From: JANQOH01 sp965214495
Lineage (GTDB): Bacteria; Pseudomonadota; Alphaproteobacteria; UBA7887
Direction: 5' to 3'
Assembly (NCBI GenBank): GCA_965214495.1
Contig: OZ243958.1
Span: 496,001-560,000, forward strand
DNA: 64,000 nt
Positions within the stretch are counted from its first letter, which is position 1. Every line of letters begins with the position of its first letter. Under the pieces are notes generated by a model that saw nothing but the letters and a program-made list of their open reading frames with translations, made no database searches and had not been told where the DNA came from. This document shows, in pieces, positions 16,976-25,978 of the stretch. Both the position numbers and the translations under genes were made by a program.

Positions 16976-17010
16976 GGGCGCTCGCGAACCCGTGCGGGCG
17001 GCCCTTTTTT
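16976..17010 (+). terminator. Intrinsic terminator after the NERD gene
   Basis: GGGCGCTCGC (16976-16985), loop GAACCCGT, GCGGGC plus a bulged G plus GCCC (16994-17004), then six T (17005-17010). Ten base pairs with one G-T pair and one bulge, followed directly by the T tract. Confidence 0.7.
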
Positions 17011-17036
17011 CAATCTCGCGCCGGAGGGAGAGAAGC

Positions 17037-17669
17037 ATGACCCGTTTCATCACGGCCGCTGCATTCGGGCTGGCCGCGACGCTGGCGTCGGCAGCGTTCG
17101 CACAGGATCGGACTCCGTATCACATCCGCGGCACGCTCGATCGCACCTATGGCGACACGCTGACCGTTACCGACAACGCCGGCGAGATTCGCCAGATCGC
17201 CTTCGGCGCCGACGCGCGGCTGTTCGTCGTCGATGCGGCGGTGCTTGGCGACATCGCCGAAGGCCAGTTCGTTGGCATCACCTCGATCATGTCGGGCGGC
17301 GATCGGGTGGCGCTGGAGGTGCACATCTTCGAGGAATCGCTGCGCGGTCTCGCCGAGGGCCACTACCCGTGGAGCCTCGTCGAGGAAGAGAACATGATGA
17401 CCAACGCGAACGTCGCCACGATGGTCGCGCTGGACGAGAACCGGCAGCTCACCGTCACTTATGCGGAAGGCGAGGGGGACGCCCGCACCGAGGGAACCCA
17501 GACCATCCTCGTGCCGACCACGGCGGCGATCGTCCACCTGTCCGCCGCCGACCGCTCGGTGCTGAAGACGGGCGAAGGCATGTTCTTCCTCGTCGTCGAT
17601 TCCGAAGACGGCGGGATTGATGCCATCGCCGCGGTGATCGGTCGCAACGGCGTCAAGCCGCCCATGTAG
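17037..17669 (+). CDS. Secreted protein of unknown function
   Basis: A 210-residue protein with a clear Sec signal peptide (MTRFITAAAFGLAATLASAA, cleavage after FAQ). The mature part is beta-rich and acidic, opening YHIRGTLDRTYGDTLTVTDN, which looks like an OB-like barrel of the kind seen in DUF5666-type domains, but I cannot assign a family. No metal-binding or catalytic motif stands out. GGAGGGAGAG precedes ATG 17037 at good spacing. It ends 7 bp before the convergent di-iron gene. Likely periplasmic. Confidence 0.7.
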   Translation: MTRFITAAAFGLAATLASAAFAQDRTPYHIRGTLDRTYGDTLTVTDNAGEIRQIAFGADARLFVVDAAVLGDIAEGQFVGITSIMSGGDRVALEVHIFEESLRGLAEGHYPWSLVEEENMMTNANVATMVALDENRQLTVTYAEGEGDARTEGTQTILVPTTAAIVHLSAADRSVLKTGEGMFFLVVDSEDGGIDAIAAVIGRNGVKPPM

Positions 17670-17676
17670 GACGCGG

Positions 17677-18708
17677 TCAGAATACGGGAACGATGTCGGC
17701 GGGGTCGAACGCCACGGTCTCGCCGTCGATCCCGATCTCGGGGATCGCCGGGAAGGCGATATCGTAGCCTTCCAGAATGCCCTTCATGCGCAACACGGCA
17801 GCGCGCCAGTTCGCGTGCCGCTCGTCGAGATCGAGAATGCCGAGCCCGGCGCCGGCCGCCTCGGCCTCGATCAGCCGGTGCGCCGGGAGAAAGCTCTCCG
17901 GCAGGTCCCAGAATTCGCTCGGCGGCTCGTAGAGAATACCGGAAAGAAAAACGTAGCCGGCGCGGATCTGTCGCGTGATCGTCGCTTTGTCATCGGCGCC
18001 GAGCCCCGGCAGCAGGTTGCGCAGGATTGCCATGCAGATGCCGAGATGGCGCGCCTCGTCCTTGCCGATGAAGCGGAACGCCTCTCGTAATACCGGCACG
18101 GTGGTGCGCTGCTGCATCCCGTGAAAGAGCGTGGCGGCGGCGAGCTCGCCCATCAGAAACGCGGTGAACAGAATCGCCAGCGGATATTTGTGTACCGCGC
18201 TCTTGAAACCCTCCCAATAGCGCGCGCCGTTGTGGTGATACCAGAGCACGTTGTTGCGCGCGAGCTTGCCGAGCGGCGTTTCCGGTTCGTGTCCGAACGG
18301 ACCGCCGGGGGTCAGGATGCCGATGACCCGCTGGCAGACTTCCTCGTGATTCACTTCGTCGCGAGTGATCGAGAAGAAGCATTTGCGAATCGGATCTTCC
18401 TCGCGCTTCTCGTAGGTATGGATCATGGCGCGCGCGAACACCGCCGGCCCCGAACTGTCGAACACGCCGAGCAGCGCGAACCAGTATGCGATCGCGTAGC
18501 GCTGGTCGGGCGTGAAGGCGTTCGGATCCAGCGTGTCCCATGGCAGCGTCGCCGGCGACCAGCCCGGTTCCCGCGATTGCTCGTAGATATCGACGAGCTT
18601 CGGCGTCTCGACCCGCCACTCGATGGGAAAGATGTTGTCGTCGGGGAAGGGCGGCGGTTCGGACGCGCCGGAAAGCAGCCGGGCCGTTTCGTCCTGGGCG
18701 GAAAGCAT
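17677..18708 (-). CDS. Ferritin-like di-iron protein, possible oxygenase
   Basis: A 343-residue helical protein with two ExxH motifs typical of carboxylate-bridged di-iron enzymes: DEVNHEE near residue 120 and DEARH near residue 219, about 100 residues apart, each with an acidic partner helix upstream. The layout resembles the AurF-type N-oxygenase and related ferritin-like oxygenase families more than ribonucleotide reductase R2. It heads downstream of an SRPBCC-fold gene and an extradiol dioxygenase gene, all on the minus strand, which suggests oxidative catabolism of an aromatic or isoprenoid compound. Substrate unknown. Confidence 0.7.
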   Translation of the reverse strand: MLSAQDETARLLSGASEPPPFPDDNIFPIEWRVETPKLVDIYEQSREPGWSPATLPWDTLDPNAFTPDQRYAIAYWFALLGVFDSSGPAVFARAMIHTYEKREEDPIRKCFFSITRDEVNHEEVCQRVIGILTPGGPFGHEPETPLGKLARNNVLWYHHNGARYWEGFKSAVHKYPLAILFTAFLMGELAAATLFHGMQQRTTVPVLREAFRFIGKDEARHLGICMAILRNLLPGLGADDKATITRQIRAGYVFLSGILYEPPSEFWDLPESFLPAHRLIEAEAAGAGLGILDLDERHANWRAAVLRMKGILEGYDIAFPAIPEIGIDGETVAFDPADIVPVF

Positions 18709-18778
18709 GAGCGATCGCGCGGCTGGCGGATGCCGGGGCCGCCAGGCGCGCCGAAACGCGCCCGGCGAGTTTGGGCCC

Positions 18779-19315
18779 CTAGAACTCCACCAGCGCCTTC
18801 AGTTCGGCGAGCGACGAGGCATAGACGCCTTCCAGCGCCTGCGCGATCCCCATCCCGCCGTCGTCGGGGAAGGCCGAGGCTAGGATCGTGGTCCGCCAGT
18901 GCACTTCCGCCGTATCTGCGGTCGTGCCGGGGACCGCCCACACGGTCGAGCGATAGTTGGCGTGGGCGAGGAAGCCGTCCGTCATTTCATAGGTATAGAG
19001 GGTCGGGCCCTGGACGCTCATCACTTCCAGGACTTCGCCCATGTCGCCGGCAAGCAGCAGCTTGCGCACGGTGCCCAATTGGCCGTCGCCTTCGGTGTAT
19101 TCGCAGGTCAGCACCGGCGCGATCCATTTGGTGAGGTCGCAATAGCCGCCGAACTCGGCCCAGATCGCCTGTGCGCTGCCTTCGATAACCACCGACTCGT
19201 GGATGGTGATCGTGTCGCCATATTCGATGTCGGCATGGGCGCCGGCGGCGGCCAGCGCCATGGCGCCGCCAGCGAAGGCCCCGGCGATGCGCGCCGGCAT
19301 GGTTCCGCCAATCAT
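18779..19315 (-). CDS. Exported SRPBCC (START-like) family protein
   Basis: A 178-residue protein with a signal peptide (MPARIAGAFAGGAMALAAAG, cleavage near AHA-DI) followed by a polyketide-cyclase/START-like SRPBCC domain: an opening strand with HESVVIEGSAQAIWAEFGGY, the usual LTKWIAPV turn, and a long C-terminal helix (ALEGVYASSLAELKALVEF). Such domains bind hydrophobic ligands. GGGAGGAACTC lies before ATG 19315; a second ATG with a shorter signal lies 15 bases on. It is between the extradiol dioxygenase and di-iron genes on the same strand, so it may carry their substrate (inference). Confidence 0.72.
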   Translation of the reverse strand: MIGGTMPARIAGAFAGGAMALAAAGAHADIEYGDTITIHESVVIEGSAQAIWAEFGGYCDLTKWIAPVLTCEYTEGDGQLGTVRKLLLAGDMGEVLEVMSVQGPTLYTYEMTDGFLAHANYRSTVWAVPGTTADTAEVHWRTTILASAFPDDGGMGIAQALEGVYASSLAELKALVEF

Positions 19316-19377
19316 GAGTTCCTCCCGAAGGCGTGGAAATTGAGAACCGGCGCGGCCGTCCGCGCCTGCCGGTCAGT

Positions 19378-20268
19378 CTAGTCGGCCGGTCCACCGGCGG
19401 CAAGTTCTCCGCGTGTGCCGGGGCGCCGGTGTCCCCACAGGCTGCGCGGCCCGACCACTTCCCCCGCTTGCCACGTCGAGTCGTCGACAAGCCGTCCACC
19501 CCAACCGTATTCGAGCAGAAAGCCCGATGGCGTCTTGACATAGAACGACACCATACGGTCGTTGGCGTGGCGGCCGAGCGTGATGGCGACCCGTCCGTGC
19601 CCGGCGAGCGCCGCGTCGTAGGCGCTGCCCACGTCGTCGAGCGAGTCGAGCTCCACCATCACGTGATGCAGACGCGGCCGGCGCTCGCCGACGATGGCGA
19701 TCGAGTGATGGCGCGGATTGCAGTGCAGGAAGATCGCGTCGATCGGAGTCGCGATCCAGTCCGTGAGGCGAAAGCCGAGCGTCTCGCGATAGAACGCGGC
19801 GCAGCGGGCGGCGTTGTCCGTGTGGACCAGTACGTGGCCTAGCCCGAGTTCGCCCGTATGGAAGCCCGCGATCGGCCGTCCCGGCATGAAGGCGCCTCCC
19901 GCCGGGTCGAGGCCGTGGAACAGTTCGACCCGATGCCCGTCCGGATCGACGCAATGCGCCATGCCGGCAACGCCGCGCAGCTCGCGCTCGGCGCCGGTGG
20001 CGGGGGTCACGGCAATTCCCCGATCTTCGATCGCCGCCGCCAGTTCGTCGAGCGCACGAGGCCCCGCGACCTCCCAACCGTAGAACGCACCGCCATCGTG
20101 CGGCGCGGGGATGACGATCAACCGGCGGCCTGCATCGTCGATGCGGTAGGCAGCCGCGCCGCCGCCCGCTTCGACCTGCTGCATTCCGACGAAATCGGTC
20201 GCGAACGGCCGCCACGTCGCCGCGTCCGTTGCCGCGATGCCGACATAGCCGAGTCCGAGAACGCTCAT
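19378..20268 (-). CDS. Extradiol ring-cleavage dioxygenase, VOC family (BphC-like)
   Basis: A 296-residue two-domain type I extradiol dioxygenase, the usual size for catechol 2,3-dioxygenase and 2,3-dihydroxybiphenyl 1,2-dioxygenase. The Fe(II) ligands of the C-terminal barrel can be placed at His in GLGHVLVHT (about 144), His in RLHHVMVEL (about 200) and Glu in FLLEYGWGG (about 253). The start ATG 20268 (MSVLGLGYVGIAA) fits the family N-terminus; an in-frame ATG 33 bases upstream is less likely. It opens meta-cleavage of a catechol-type ring. Partner hydrolases are not adjacent. Confidence 0.85.
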   Translation of the reverse strand: MSVLGLGYVGIAATDAATWRPFATDFVGMQQVEAGGGAAAYRIDDAGRRLIVIPAPHDGGAFYGWEVAGPRALDELAAAIEDRGIAVTPATGAERELRGVAGMAHCVDPDGHRVELFHGLDPAGGAFMPGRPIAGFHTGELGLGHVLVHTDNAARCAAFYRETLGFRLTDWIATPIDAIFLHCNPRHHSIAIVGERRPRLHHVMVELDSLDDVGSAYDAALAGHGRVAITLGRHANDRMVSFYVKTPSGFLLEYGWGGRLVDDSTWQAGEVVGPRSLWGHRRPGTRGELAAGGPAD

Positions 20269-20474
20269 GTCATCCGAGCCTTCGATGCAATGTTTCCGCA
20301 TCGTCAGAATAGCCCGGCGACGGCCTCGCTGTCAGCCCGTTCTTCGACGCGCCCGCGCACTCGGCGACTGCGACCGATCACGCCGATGTTCCGAACCGGG
20401 ACAGCGCCCGGCCGGCGGGTTGATCTCCGTATCGGCGCCCCCATATGCAGTGCGCAGCCGCGCGGGAGGCGTTC

Positions 20475-20909
20475 ATGTTCGAGAACCCGTCTCTGATCAC
20501 CCGCATTGCCGTCGGCAAAGCGATCGGTATCGTTGTCGGCCTGATCGGGCTCATCACCCTGCCATATTTCGCACCGGAGGCTGGCTGGCTCTTCCGGATC
20601 GGCATTCTGCTCTGGTATGCGACGCTTGGCGCCATTATCGGTGTGTTCGGGGTATTCACCTGGCATCCGGTGCTGAAGCTGCCGATGCCATGGTGGTTCC
20701 GTGCGCCGTTCATCGGCGCATGGATGAACTTCGTGCTGACCTTCTTTGCCTATGACGTCATGAAGGAGATGCTCGTCGCCGGCTTCGGCGCCGGGAGCGT
20801 GTTGGCCTCGCCGTGGTGGTTCACGCCCGAAGGGGCGGTCTTCGGCCTGATCGTCGGCTACGCGGCGACGAAGCTGGGGGGCGAGGGTCGGGAAAGCGTC
20901 CCGGCGTGA
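20475..20909 (+). CDS. Small membrane protein of unknown function
   Basis: A 144-residue protein with about four hydrophobic segments (IAVGKAIGIVVGLIGLITL; IGILLWYATLGAIIGVFGVF; PFIGAWMNFVLTFFAYDVM; GAVFGLIVGYAATKLG). No family recognised. GGGAGGC lies before ATG 20475; an ATG-equivalent start 30 bases upstream lacks a site. A hairpin follows the stop. It is divergent from the dioxygenase gene and precedes hrcA, with which it is not obviously co-transcribed because hrcA has its own promoter. Confidence 0.7.
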   Translation: MFENPSLITRIAVGKAIGIVVGLIGLITLPYFAPEAGWLFRIGILLWYATLGAIIGVFGVFTWHPVLKLPMPWWFRAPFIGAWMNFVLTFFAYDVMKEMLVAGFGAGSVLASPWWFTPEGAVFGLIVGYAATKLGGEGRESVPA

Positions 20910-20933
20910 TCGTGCGGCGCGGAAGACCGCAAG

Positions 20934-20953
20934 AGACCGGCTGACGCCGGTCT
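20934..20953 (+). terminator. Perfect hairpin after the small membrane protein gene
   Basis: AGACCGGC, loop TGAC, GCCGGTCT: 8-bp perfect stem, 25 bases after the stop at 20909. Only a short TT follows, so termination strength is uncertain. Confidence 0.45.
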
Positions 20954-20997
20954 TCATGCGCCCGTCCCGTCCGGCAGAACGGGGCCGAGACGCCGCA

Positions 20998-21026
20998 TTG
21001 ACGCTTCCGAGGGGCGCGACTACATT
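20998..21026 (+). promoter_or_regulatory. Sigma-70 promoter for hrcA-grpE
   Basis: TTGACG (20998-21003), 17-bp spacer, TACATT (21021-21026). The predicted start of transcription is about 20-25 bases before the hrcA start codon. No CIRCE operator (TTAGCACTC and its inverted partner) is seen here. Confidence 0.55.
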
Positions 21027-21053
21027 CCGGCGCGCTGACGCGAGTTCCATGAA

Positions 21054-22115
21054 TTGGCAATGATCAACGAGCTCAACGAACGCTCGCGGATAATCTTCTC
21101 GACAATCGTCGAAACGTTCTTCGAAAGCGGTGAACCCGTCGGGTCGCGCACTCTGTCGCGATTGCTGCCGATGGCGCTGTCGCCGGCGACCATCCGCAAC
21201 GTCATGGCCGATCTCGAGGACCTCGGCCTGCTCCATGCGCCGCACGCTTCGGCCGGGCGGCTGCCGACCGACCTCGGGCTCGGCCTGTTCGTGGACGGGT
21301 TGCTCGAAGTCGGCGATCTCACCGCCGAGGAGCGCGAGAACATCGAGAGCCACTGCGCGGGTGAAGGCCGCGCCTTCAACGAAGTGCTCAATCGGGCGAC
21401 CGAAATGCTCTCCGGGTTGACCAGCGCGACCGGGCTCGTGCTGGCGCCGAAGAGCGAGGCGCCGGTGCGTCATGTCGAATTCATCGGTCTCGCGCCCGGT
21501 CAGGCGCTCGCCATCATGGTGTTGGCCAGCGGCCTGGTGGAGAACCGCCTCATCGCCGTTCCCCACGGCCTGCCGCAATCGACCCTGGCCGAGGCGGCGA
21601 ACTATCTCAACACGCGGCTTGCGGGGCGCACTTTCGGCGAGGCGCGAACCGAGATCACCGAGGAACTGCGCGCGCGGCGCGCCGAGCTCGATGCGCTGGC
21701 AAGCCGTGTCGTGCAGAGCGGTATCGCCCTGTTGGCCGAGGACAACGGCGGCGACCCGACACTGATCGTGCGCGGGCGGGCCAGGCTGTTCGAGGATGTC
21801 GAGGCGCTGTCCGACCTCGAGCGGTTGCGCCGGATGTTCGAGGATCTCGAGCGCCGCCGCGGACTTCTGCGGCTGATCGACGCCGCGCGGGACGGTGAGG
21901 GCGTTCACGTCTTCATCGGCTCGCAGAGCCGTTTGTTCGACCTCGCCGGTTGCTCGATGATCGTCGCGCCGCTGCACCGCGGCGCCGGGAGCAATGGCCA
22001 AAGCCCGACCTGCATCGGCGCGATCGGCGTCATCGGGCCGACGCGGATCAACTACGCGCGGGTCATCCCGATGGTCGATTGCACGGCCAAGGCGATCGGC
22101 CGCCTGATGGAATAG
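21054..22115 (+). CDS. hrcA: Heat-inducible transcription repressor HrcA
   Basis: A 353-residue (or 351 from ATG 21060) HrcA repressor. The N-terminal winged helix is clear in RSRIIFSTIVETFFESGEPV followed by GSRTLSRLLPMALSPATIRN, and the C-terminal GAF-like domain ends in YARVIPMVDCTAKAIGRLM, the family terminus. The family binds CIRCE elements, usually in front of groESL in alphaproteobacteria. The longer start is TTG 21054; ATG 21060 (MINELNERS) is as plausible, and neither has a strong ribosome-binding site. grpE follows 30 bp on. Confidence 0.95.
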   Translation: MAMINELNERSRIIFSTIVETFFESGEPVGSRTLSRLLPMALSPATIRNVMADLEDLGLLHAPHASAGRLPTDLGLGLFVDGLLEVGDLTAEERENIESHCAGEGRAFNEVLNRATEMLSGLTSATGLVLAPKSEAPVRHVEFIGLAPGQALAIMVLASGLVENRLIAVPHGLPQSTLAEAANYLNTRLAGRTFGEARTEITEELRARRAELDALASRVVQSGIALLAEDNGGDPTLIVRGRARLFEDVEALSDLERLRRMFEDLERRRGLLRLIDAARDGEGVHVFIGSQSRLFDLAGCSMIVAPLHRGAGSNGQSPTCIGAIGVIGPTRINYARVIPMVDCTAKAIGRLME

Positions 22116-22145
22116 CGAGAGACCGCCAACACGGATCGAGGCACG

Positions 22146-22727
22146 ATGACGGAAACCAGACCCGACCCCGAACTCCCCGAAGCCGCGTCGGAAGAACCCG
22201 CTCCCGGCGCGGCGCCCCAGCCTGCGCCGGAGTCCGAGACAGACGATTCGGCGCGCGAGATCGCGGAACTGAAAGACCAGTTGTTGCGTGCTGTCGCGGA
22301 GACGGAGAACGTTCGCAAGCGTGCGGCGCGCGAACGCACGGAAACGGCGCGCTACGCGATCGGCAATTTCGCCCGCGACATGGCGGGTATTGCCGATGAT
22401 CTGGCGCGAGCGCTCGACAATCTGCCGGACTCGACGCGCACGGACGAAGAGTCGGCGGCGCTTCTCGAAGGCCTGGAACTGACCCGGCGCAACCTCGACG
22501 CCGCGTTCGAGAGGCATGGGGTGGAGCGGATCGACCCCGCGGGTGAACCCTTCGACCATAATTTCCACGAAGCGATGTTCGAGGTGGAAGACGGAGAGGC
22601 GGAACCTGGCACGGTGGTCCACGTCGTTCAGACCGGCTACCGCATCCACGAGCGCCTGCTGCGTCCGGCGCGAGTAGGCGTCGCCAAGCGCGCCGCGCAG
22701 GGCGATGACGCCGGCGGTGCGGCGTGA
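22146..22727 (+). CDS. grpE: Nucleotide exchange factor GrpE
   Basis: A 193-residue GrpE. An acidic, Pro/Glu-rich N-terminus leads into the long coiled-coil helix (AELKDQLLRAVAETENVRKR), then the four-helix bundle and the C-terminal beta domain with NFHEAMFEVEDGEAEPGTV and VHVVQTGYRIHERLLRPARV, the GrpE signature. It releases ADP from DnaK. It is 30 bp after hrcA and about 170 bp before dnaK; a separate heat-shock promoter in that gap suggests hrcA-grpE and dnaK-dnaJ are partly independent units. Confidence 0.96.
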   Translation: MTETRPDPELPEAASEEPAPGAAPQPAPESETDDSAREIAELKDQLLRAVAETENVRKRAARERTETARYAIGNFARDMAGIADDLARALDNLPDSTRTDEESAALLEGLELTRRNLDAAFERHGVERIDPAGEPFDHNFHEAMFEVEDGEAEPGTVVHVVQTGYRIHERLLRPARVGVAKRAAQGDDAGGAA

Positions 22728-22753
22728 GCCGTGGATTCCGCCTGTCTGCCATG

Positions 22754-22782
22754 CTTGCGAGGCGCGCGCCGCGCACCCATAT
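22754..22782 (+). promoter_or_regulatory. Sigma-32 (RpoH) heat-shock promoter of dnaK
   Basis: CTTGCGA (22754-22760), 15-bp gap, CCCATAT (22776-22782); counted as CTTG-N18-CCCATAT it fits the alphaproteobacterial RpoH form. It starts 26 bp after the grpE stop and gives a dnaK leader of about 105 nt. Confidence 0.7.
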
Positions 22783-22897
22783 ATCGTCGCGACTGGAGCG
22801 GCTGGATCTCAGCCTGCGATAACCGGACCACGGGCCGCCCGGCGCTTGACGAGGCCGGCGCCGTCCCGCCCGCTTTACTTCCGAAAGGGGCAACCGA

Positions 22898-24826
22898 ATG
22901 AGCAAGATCATCGGCATCGACCTTGGCACCACCAATTCCTGCGTCGCCGTCATGGAGGGCAAGGAAGCCAGGGTGATCGAGAACGCCGAGGGGATGCGGA
23001 CCACGCCTTCGATGGTCGCGTTCACCGAGGAGGAGCGCCTGGTCGGCCAGCCGGCCAAGCGCCAGGCGGTGACCAACCCCGAGAATACCCTGTTCGCCAT
23101 CAAGCGCCTGATCGGGCGGCCGTGGAGCGACCCGACCGTGCGCAAGGACGCCGAAATGGTGCCCTACAAGATCGTCAAGGCCGACAATGGCGACGCTTGG
23201 GTGATGGCGGGAGGGCGCCGGCACGCGCCGAGCCAGATCAGCGCCATGGTCTTGCAGAAGATGAAGGAGACCGCCGAACGCCACCTCGGTGAGCCGGTTG
23301 CCCAGGCGGTGATCACGGTTCCCGCCTATTTCAACGATTCCCAGCGTCAGGCGACCAAGGACGCCGGCCAGATCGCCGGTCTCGAAGTGCTGCGCATCAT
23401 CAACGAACCCACAGCCGCCTCGCTCGCCTACGGCCTCGAGAACAAGGAGAACGGCATCATCGCCGTCTATGATCTCGGCGGCGGCACGTTCGACGTCTCG
23501 ATCCTCGAGATCGGCGACGGCGTGTTCGAGGTCAAGGCGACCAACGGCGACACCTTCCTGGGCGGCGAAGATTTCGACCTCCGGCTCGTCGGATATCTCG
23601 CCGACGAGTTCCGCAAGGAGAGCGGTATCGATCTGCGCAACGACAAGCTGGCGTTGCAACGCCTCAAGGAAGCGGCGGAGAAGGCCAAGATCGAACTGTC
23701 GAGCACCGCGCAGACGGAGATCAACCTGCCCTATATCACCGCCGACTCGTCCGGTCCGAAGCACCTTGCGATGAAACTGACGCGGGCCAAGTTCGAGGCG
23801 CTGGTCGAAGACCTGATCCAGCGCACGGTCGGGCCGTGTCGTGCCGCGTTGAAAGATGCCGGCGTGACCGCGAACGAGATCGACGACGTGGTTCTGATCG
23901 GCGGGATGACCCGCGTGCCGAAGGTGATCGAGACCGTCAAGACGTTCTTCGGACGAGAGCCGCACCGCGGCGTGAACCCCGACGAAGTGGTCGCGATCGG
24001 CGCCGCCATCCAGGGTGCCGTGCTGTCGGGCGACGTGAAGGACGTGCTGCTGCTGGATGTGACCCCCCTGTCGCTCGGCATCGAGACGCTCGGAGGGGTG
24101 TTCACGCGCCTGATCGACCGCAACACCACCATCCCGACCAAGAAGGGCCAGACCTTCTCGACGGCCGAGGACAATCAGAGTGCGGTGACGATCCGGGTCT
24201 TCCAGGGCGAGCGCGAACTGGCGGCGGACAACAAGTTGCTCGGTCAGTTCGACCTCGTCGGCATCCCGCCGGCGCCGCGCGGTATGCCGCAGATCGAGGT
24301 GACGTTCGACATCGATGCGAACGGCATCGTCAACGTCTCGGCGCGGGACAAGGGCACGGGCAAGGAACAGCAGATCCGCATCCAGGCGTCCGGCGGCCTG
24401 AGCGACGCCGACATCGACCGTATGGTGCGCGAAGCCGAGGAGCACGCCGACGAAGACAAGCGGAAGCGCGAGTTGATCGACAAGCGGAACCAAGCGGATT
24501 CGCTGATTCACACGACCGAAAAGACGCTCGGCGAGCATGGCGACGCCCTCGACGCTGCCGACAAGACGGCGATCGAAGACGCCATCGCCGACCTGCGGTC
24601 GGTGCTCGACGGCGACGACCCGGCGGCGATCGACACGAAGACGCAAGCGCTGCAACAGGCGTCGATGAAGCTGGGCGAAGCCGTTTACAAAGCGAGCCAG
24701 GCCGAAGCCGCTGCGTCGGCATCGGAAACCTCGGCGCCGGACAGCGCGTCGGCGGACGGCGAGACCGTGGTCGACGCAGATTTCGAGGAAGTCAGGGACG
24801 ACGACAAGCGCGCCGGGTCGGGCTGA
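22898..24826 (+). CDS. dnaK: Molecular chaperone DnaK (Hsp70)
   Basis: A 642-residue Hsp70 of normal length. The ATPase domain opens IIGIDLGTTNSCVAVMEG and has IINEPTAASLAYGL, YDLGGGTFDVSILEI and VLIGGMTRVPKV; the substrate-binding domain has DVTPLSLGIETLGGVFTRLI. The lid ends in an Ala/Ser-rich, acidic tail (VVDADFEEVRDDDK). AAAGGGG is well placed before ATG 22898. Works with DnaJ and GrpE encoded beside it. Confidence 0.98.
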   Translation: MSKIIGIDLGTTNSCVAVMEGKEARVIENAEGMRTTPSMVAFTEEERLVGQPAKRQAVTNPENTLFAIKRLIGRPWSDPTVRKDAEMVPYKIVKADNGDAWVMAGGRRHAPSQISAMVLQKMKETAERHLGEPVAQAVITVPAYFNDSQRQATKDAGQIAGLEVLRIINEPTAASLAYGLENKENGIIAVYDLGGGTFDVSILEIGDGVFEVKATNGDTFLGGEDFDLRLVGYLADEFRKESGIDLRNDKLALQRLKEAAEKAKIELSSTAQTEINLPYITADSSGPKHLAMKLTRAKFEALVEDLIQRTVGPCRAALKDAGVTANEIDDVVLIGGMTRVPKVIETVKTFFGREPHRGVNPDEVVAIGAAIQGAVLSGDVKDVLLLDVTPLSLGIETLGGVFTRLIDRNTTIPTKKGQTFSTAEDNQSAVTIRVFQGERELAADNKLLGQFDLVGIPPAPRGMPQIEVTFDIDANGIVNVSARDKGTGKEQQIRIQASGGLSDADIDRMVREAEEHADEDKRKRELIDKRNQADSLIHTTEKTLGEHGDALDAADKTAIEDAIADLRSVLDGDDPAAIDTKTQALQQASMKLGEAVYKASQAEAAASASETSAPDSASADGETVVDADFEEVRDDDKRAGSG

Positions 24827-24850
24827 TCCTCCTGCGGCGCGTTGCCGGTC

Positions 24851-25978
24851 ATGGAGAAGCGCGACTACTACGAAACGCTCGGCGTCGAACGCGGAGTCGA
24901 CGCCGAGACGCTCAAACGCGCCTATCGCAAGCTGGCGATGCGCTATCACCCTGACCGCAACCCCGACGACGCCGAGGCGGAGACCAACTTCAAGGCGGTC
25001 TCCGAAGCGTATGGGGTGCTGAGCGACAACGAGAAGCGTGCTGCGTATGACCGCTTCGGCCATGCGGCGTTCGAGGGCGCTGGCGCCGCGGACGGCGCCG
25101 GGTTCGGCTTCGCAGGTTCCAACTTCGCCGATGTGTTCGACGATCTGTTCGGCGACTTCATGGGCGGACGGCGTTCGGCGGACGGCCGGCGCCGCGGCGC
25201 CGATGTCCGCTACAATCTGGAGATCGGCCTCGAAGACGCGTTCGCCGGCCGGCGCACCACGGTGCGCACGACGGTGGCCGTGACCTGCGAGTCCTGCGGC
25301 GGGTCGGGCGCCGAGGCCGGGTCGCATCCCGTCGATTGCCCGTCCTGCCGGGGCCTGGGCAAGGTTCGCGCCCAGCAGGGGTTCTTCACTATCGAGCGCA
25401 CATGCCCGCGATGCCAGGGCGCCGGTCGCATTATCGAATCGCCATGCCGAACTTGCCGCGGCGCCGGTCGCGGGGCGCGTGAGAAACAGCTCCAGGTCGA
25501 TATCCCGCGCGGCGTCGAGGACGGCACGCGGATCCGTCTCGCCGGGGAGGGCGAGGCGGGCTTGCGCGGCGGGTCGCCCGGCGACCTCTATATCTTCATC
25601 GGCGTGGCGCCGCATCGGCTGTTCAACCGCGAGGGCAACGACTTGTTCTGCCGGGTGCCGTTGCCGATGGTGCGTGCGGCGCTGGGCGGCACCATCGAAG
25701 TGCCGACTCTCGACGGCGAGCGCGCCGTCGTCACCGTGCCGGCGGGCACGCAGAGCGGCCATCGGTTCCGGCTGCGCGGCAAGGGGATGCCGAGCCTGCG
25801 GGGCGACGGCAGCGGCGATCTGTTCGTGCAGACCGCGGTGGAGACGCCGGTGAACATCACCGCGAAACAGCGCGACCTGCTCCAGCAGTTCGAGGCCGCC
25901 GGCAATCCCGGCAGCCACCCTGAATCCGAAGGCTTCTTCGCCCGGGTCAAGGAGCTGTGGGACGACCTGACCGACTAG
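24851..25978 (+). CDS. dnaJ: Chaperone protein DnaJ (type I Hsp40)
   Basis: A 375-residue type I DnaJ. J domain with the HPD motif (MRYHPDRNP), a Gly/Phe-rich linker (GAGAADGAGFGFAGSNF), four zinc-finger CxxCxGxG repeats (CESCGGSG, CPSCRGLG, CPRCQGAG, CRTCRGAG) and the C-terminal substrate-binding domain. ATG 24851 (MEKRDYYETLG) is the family start; a TTG nine bases earlier is unlikely. It lies 24 bp after dnaK, same operon. Confidence 0.97.
   Translation: MEKRDYYETLGVERGVDAETLKRAYRKLAMRYHPDRNPDDAEAETNFKAVSEAYGVLSDNEKRAAYDRFGHAAFEGAGAADGAGFGFAGSNFADVFDDLFGDFMGGRRSADGRRRGADVRYNLEIGLEDAFAGRRTTVRTTVAVTCESCGGSGAEAGSHPVDCPSCRGLGKVRAQQGFFTIERTCPRCQGAGRIIESPCRTCRGAGRGAREKQLQVDIPRGVEDGTRIRLAGEGEAGLRGGSPGDLYIFIGVAPHRLFNREGNDLFCRVPLPMVRAALGGTIEVPTLDGERAVVTVPAGTQSGHRFRLRGKGMPSLRGDGSGDLFVQTAVETPVNITAKQRDLLQQFEAAGNPGSHPESEGFFARVKELWDDLTD

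Noticed and set aside
20910..22897. CIRCE operator near hrcA, grpE or dnaK
   Set aside because: No TTAGCACTC/GAGTGCTAA pair is visible in any of the gaps.
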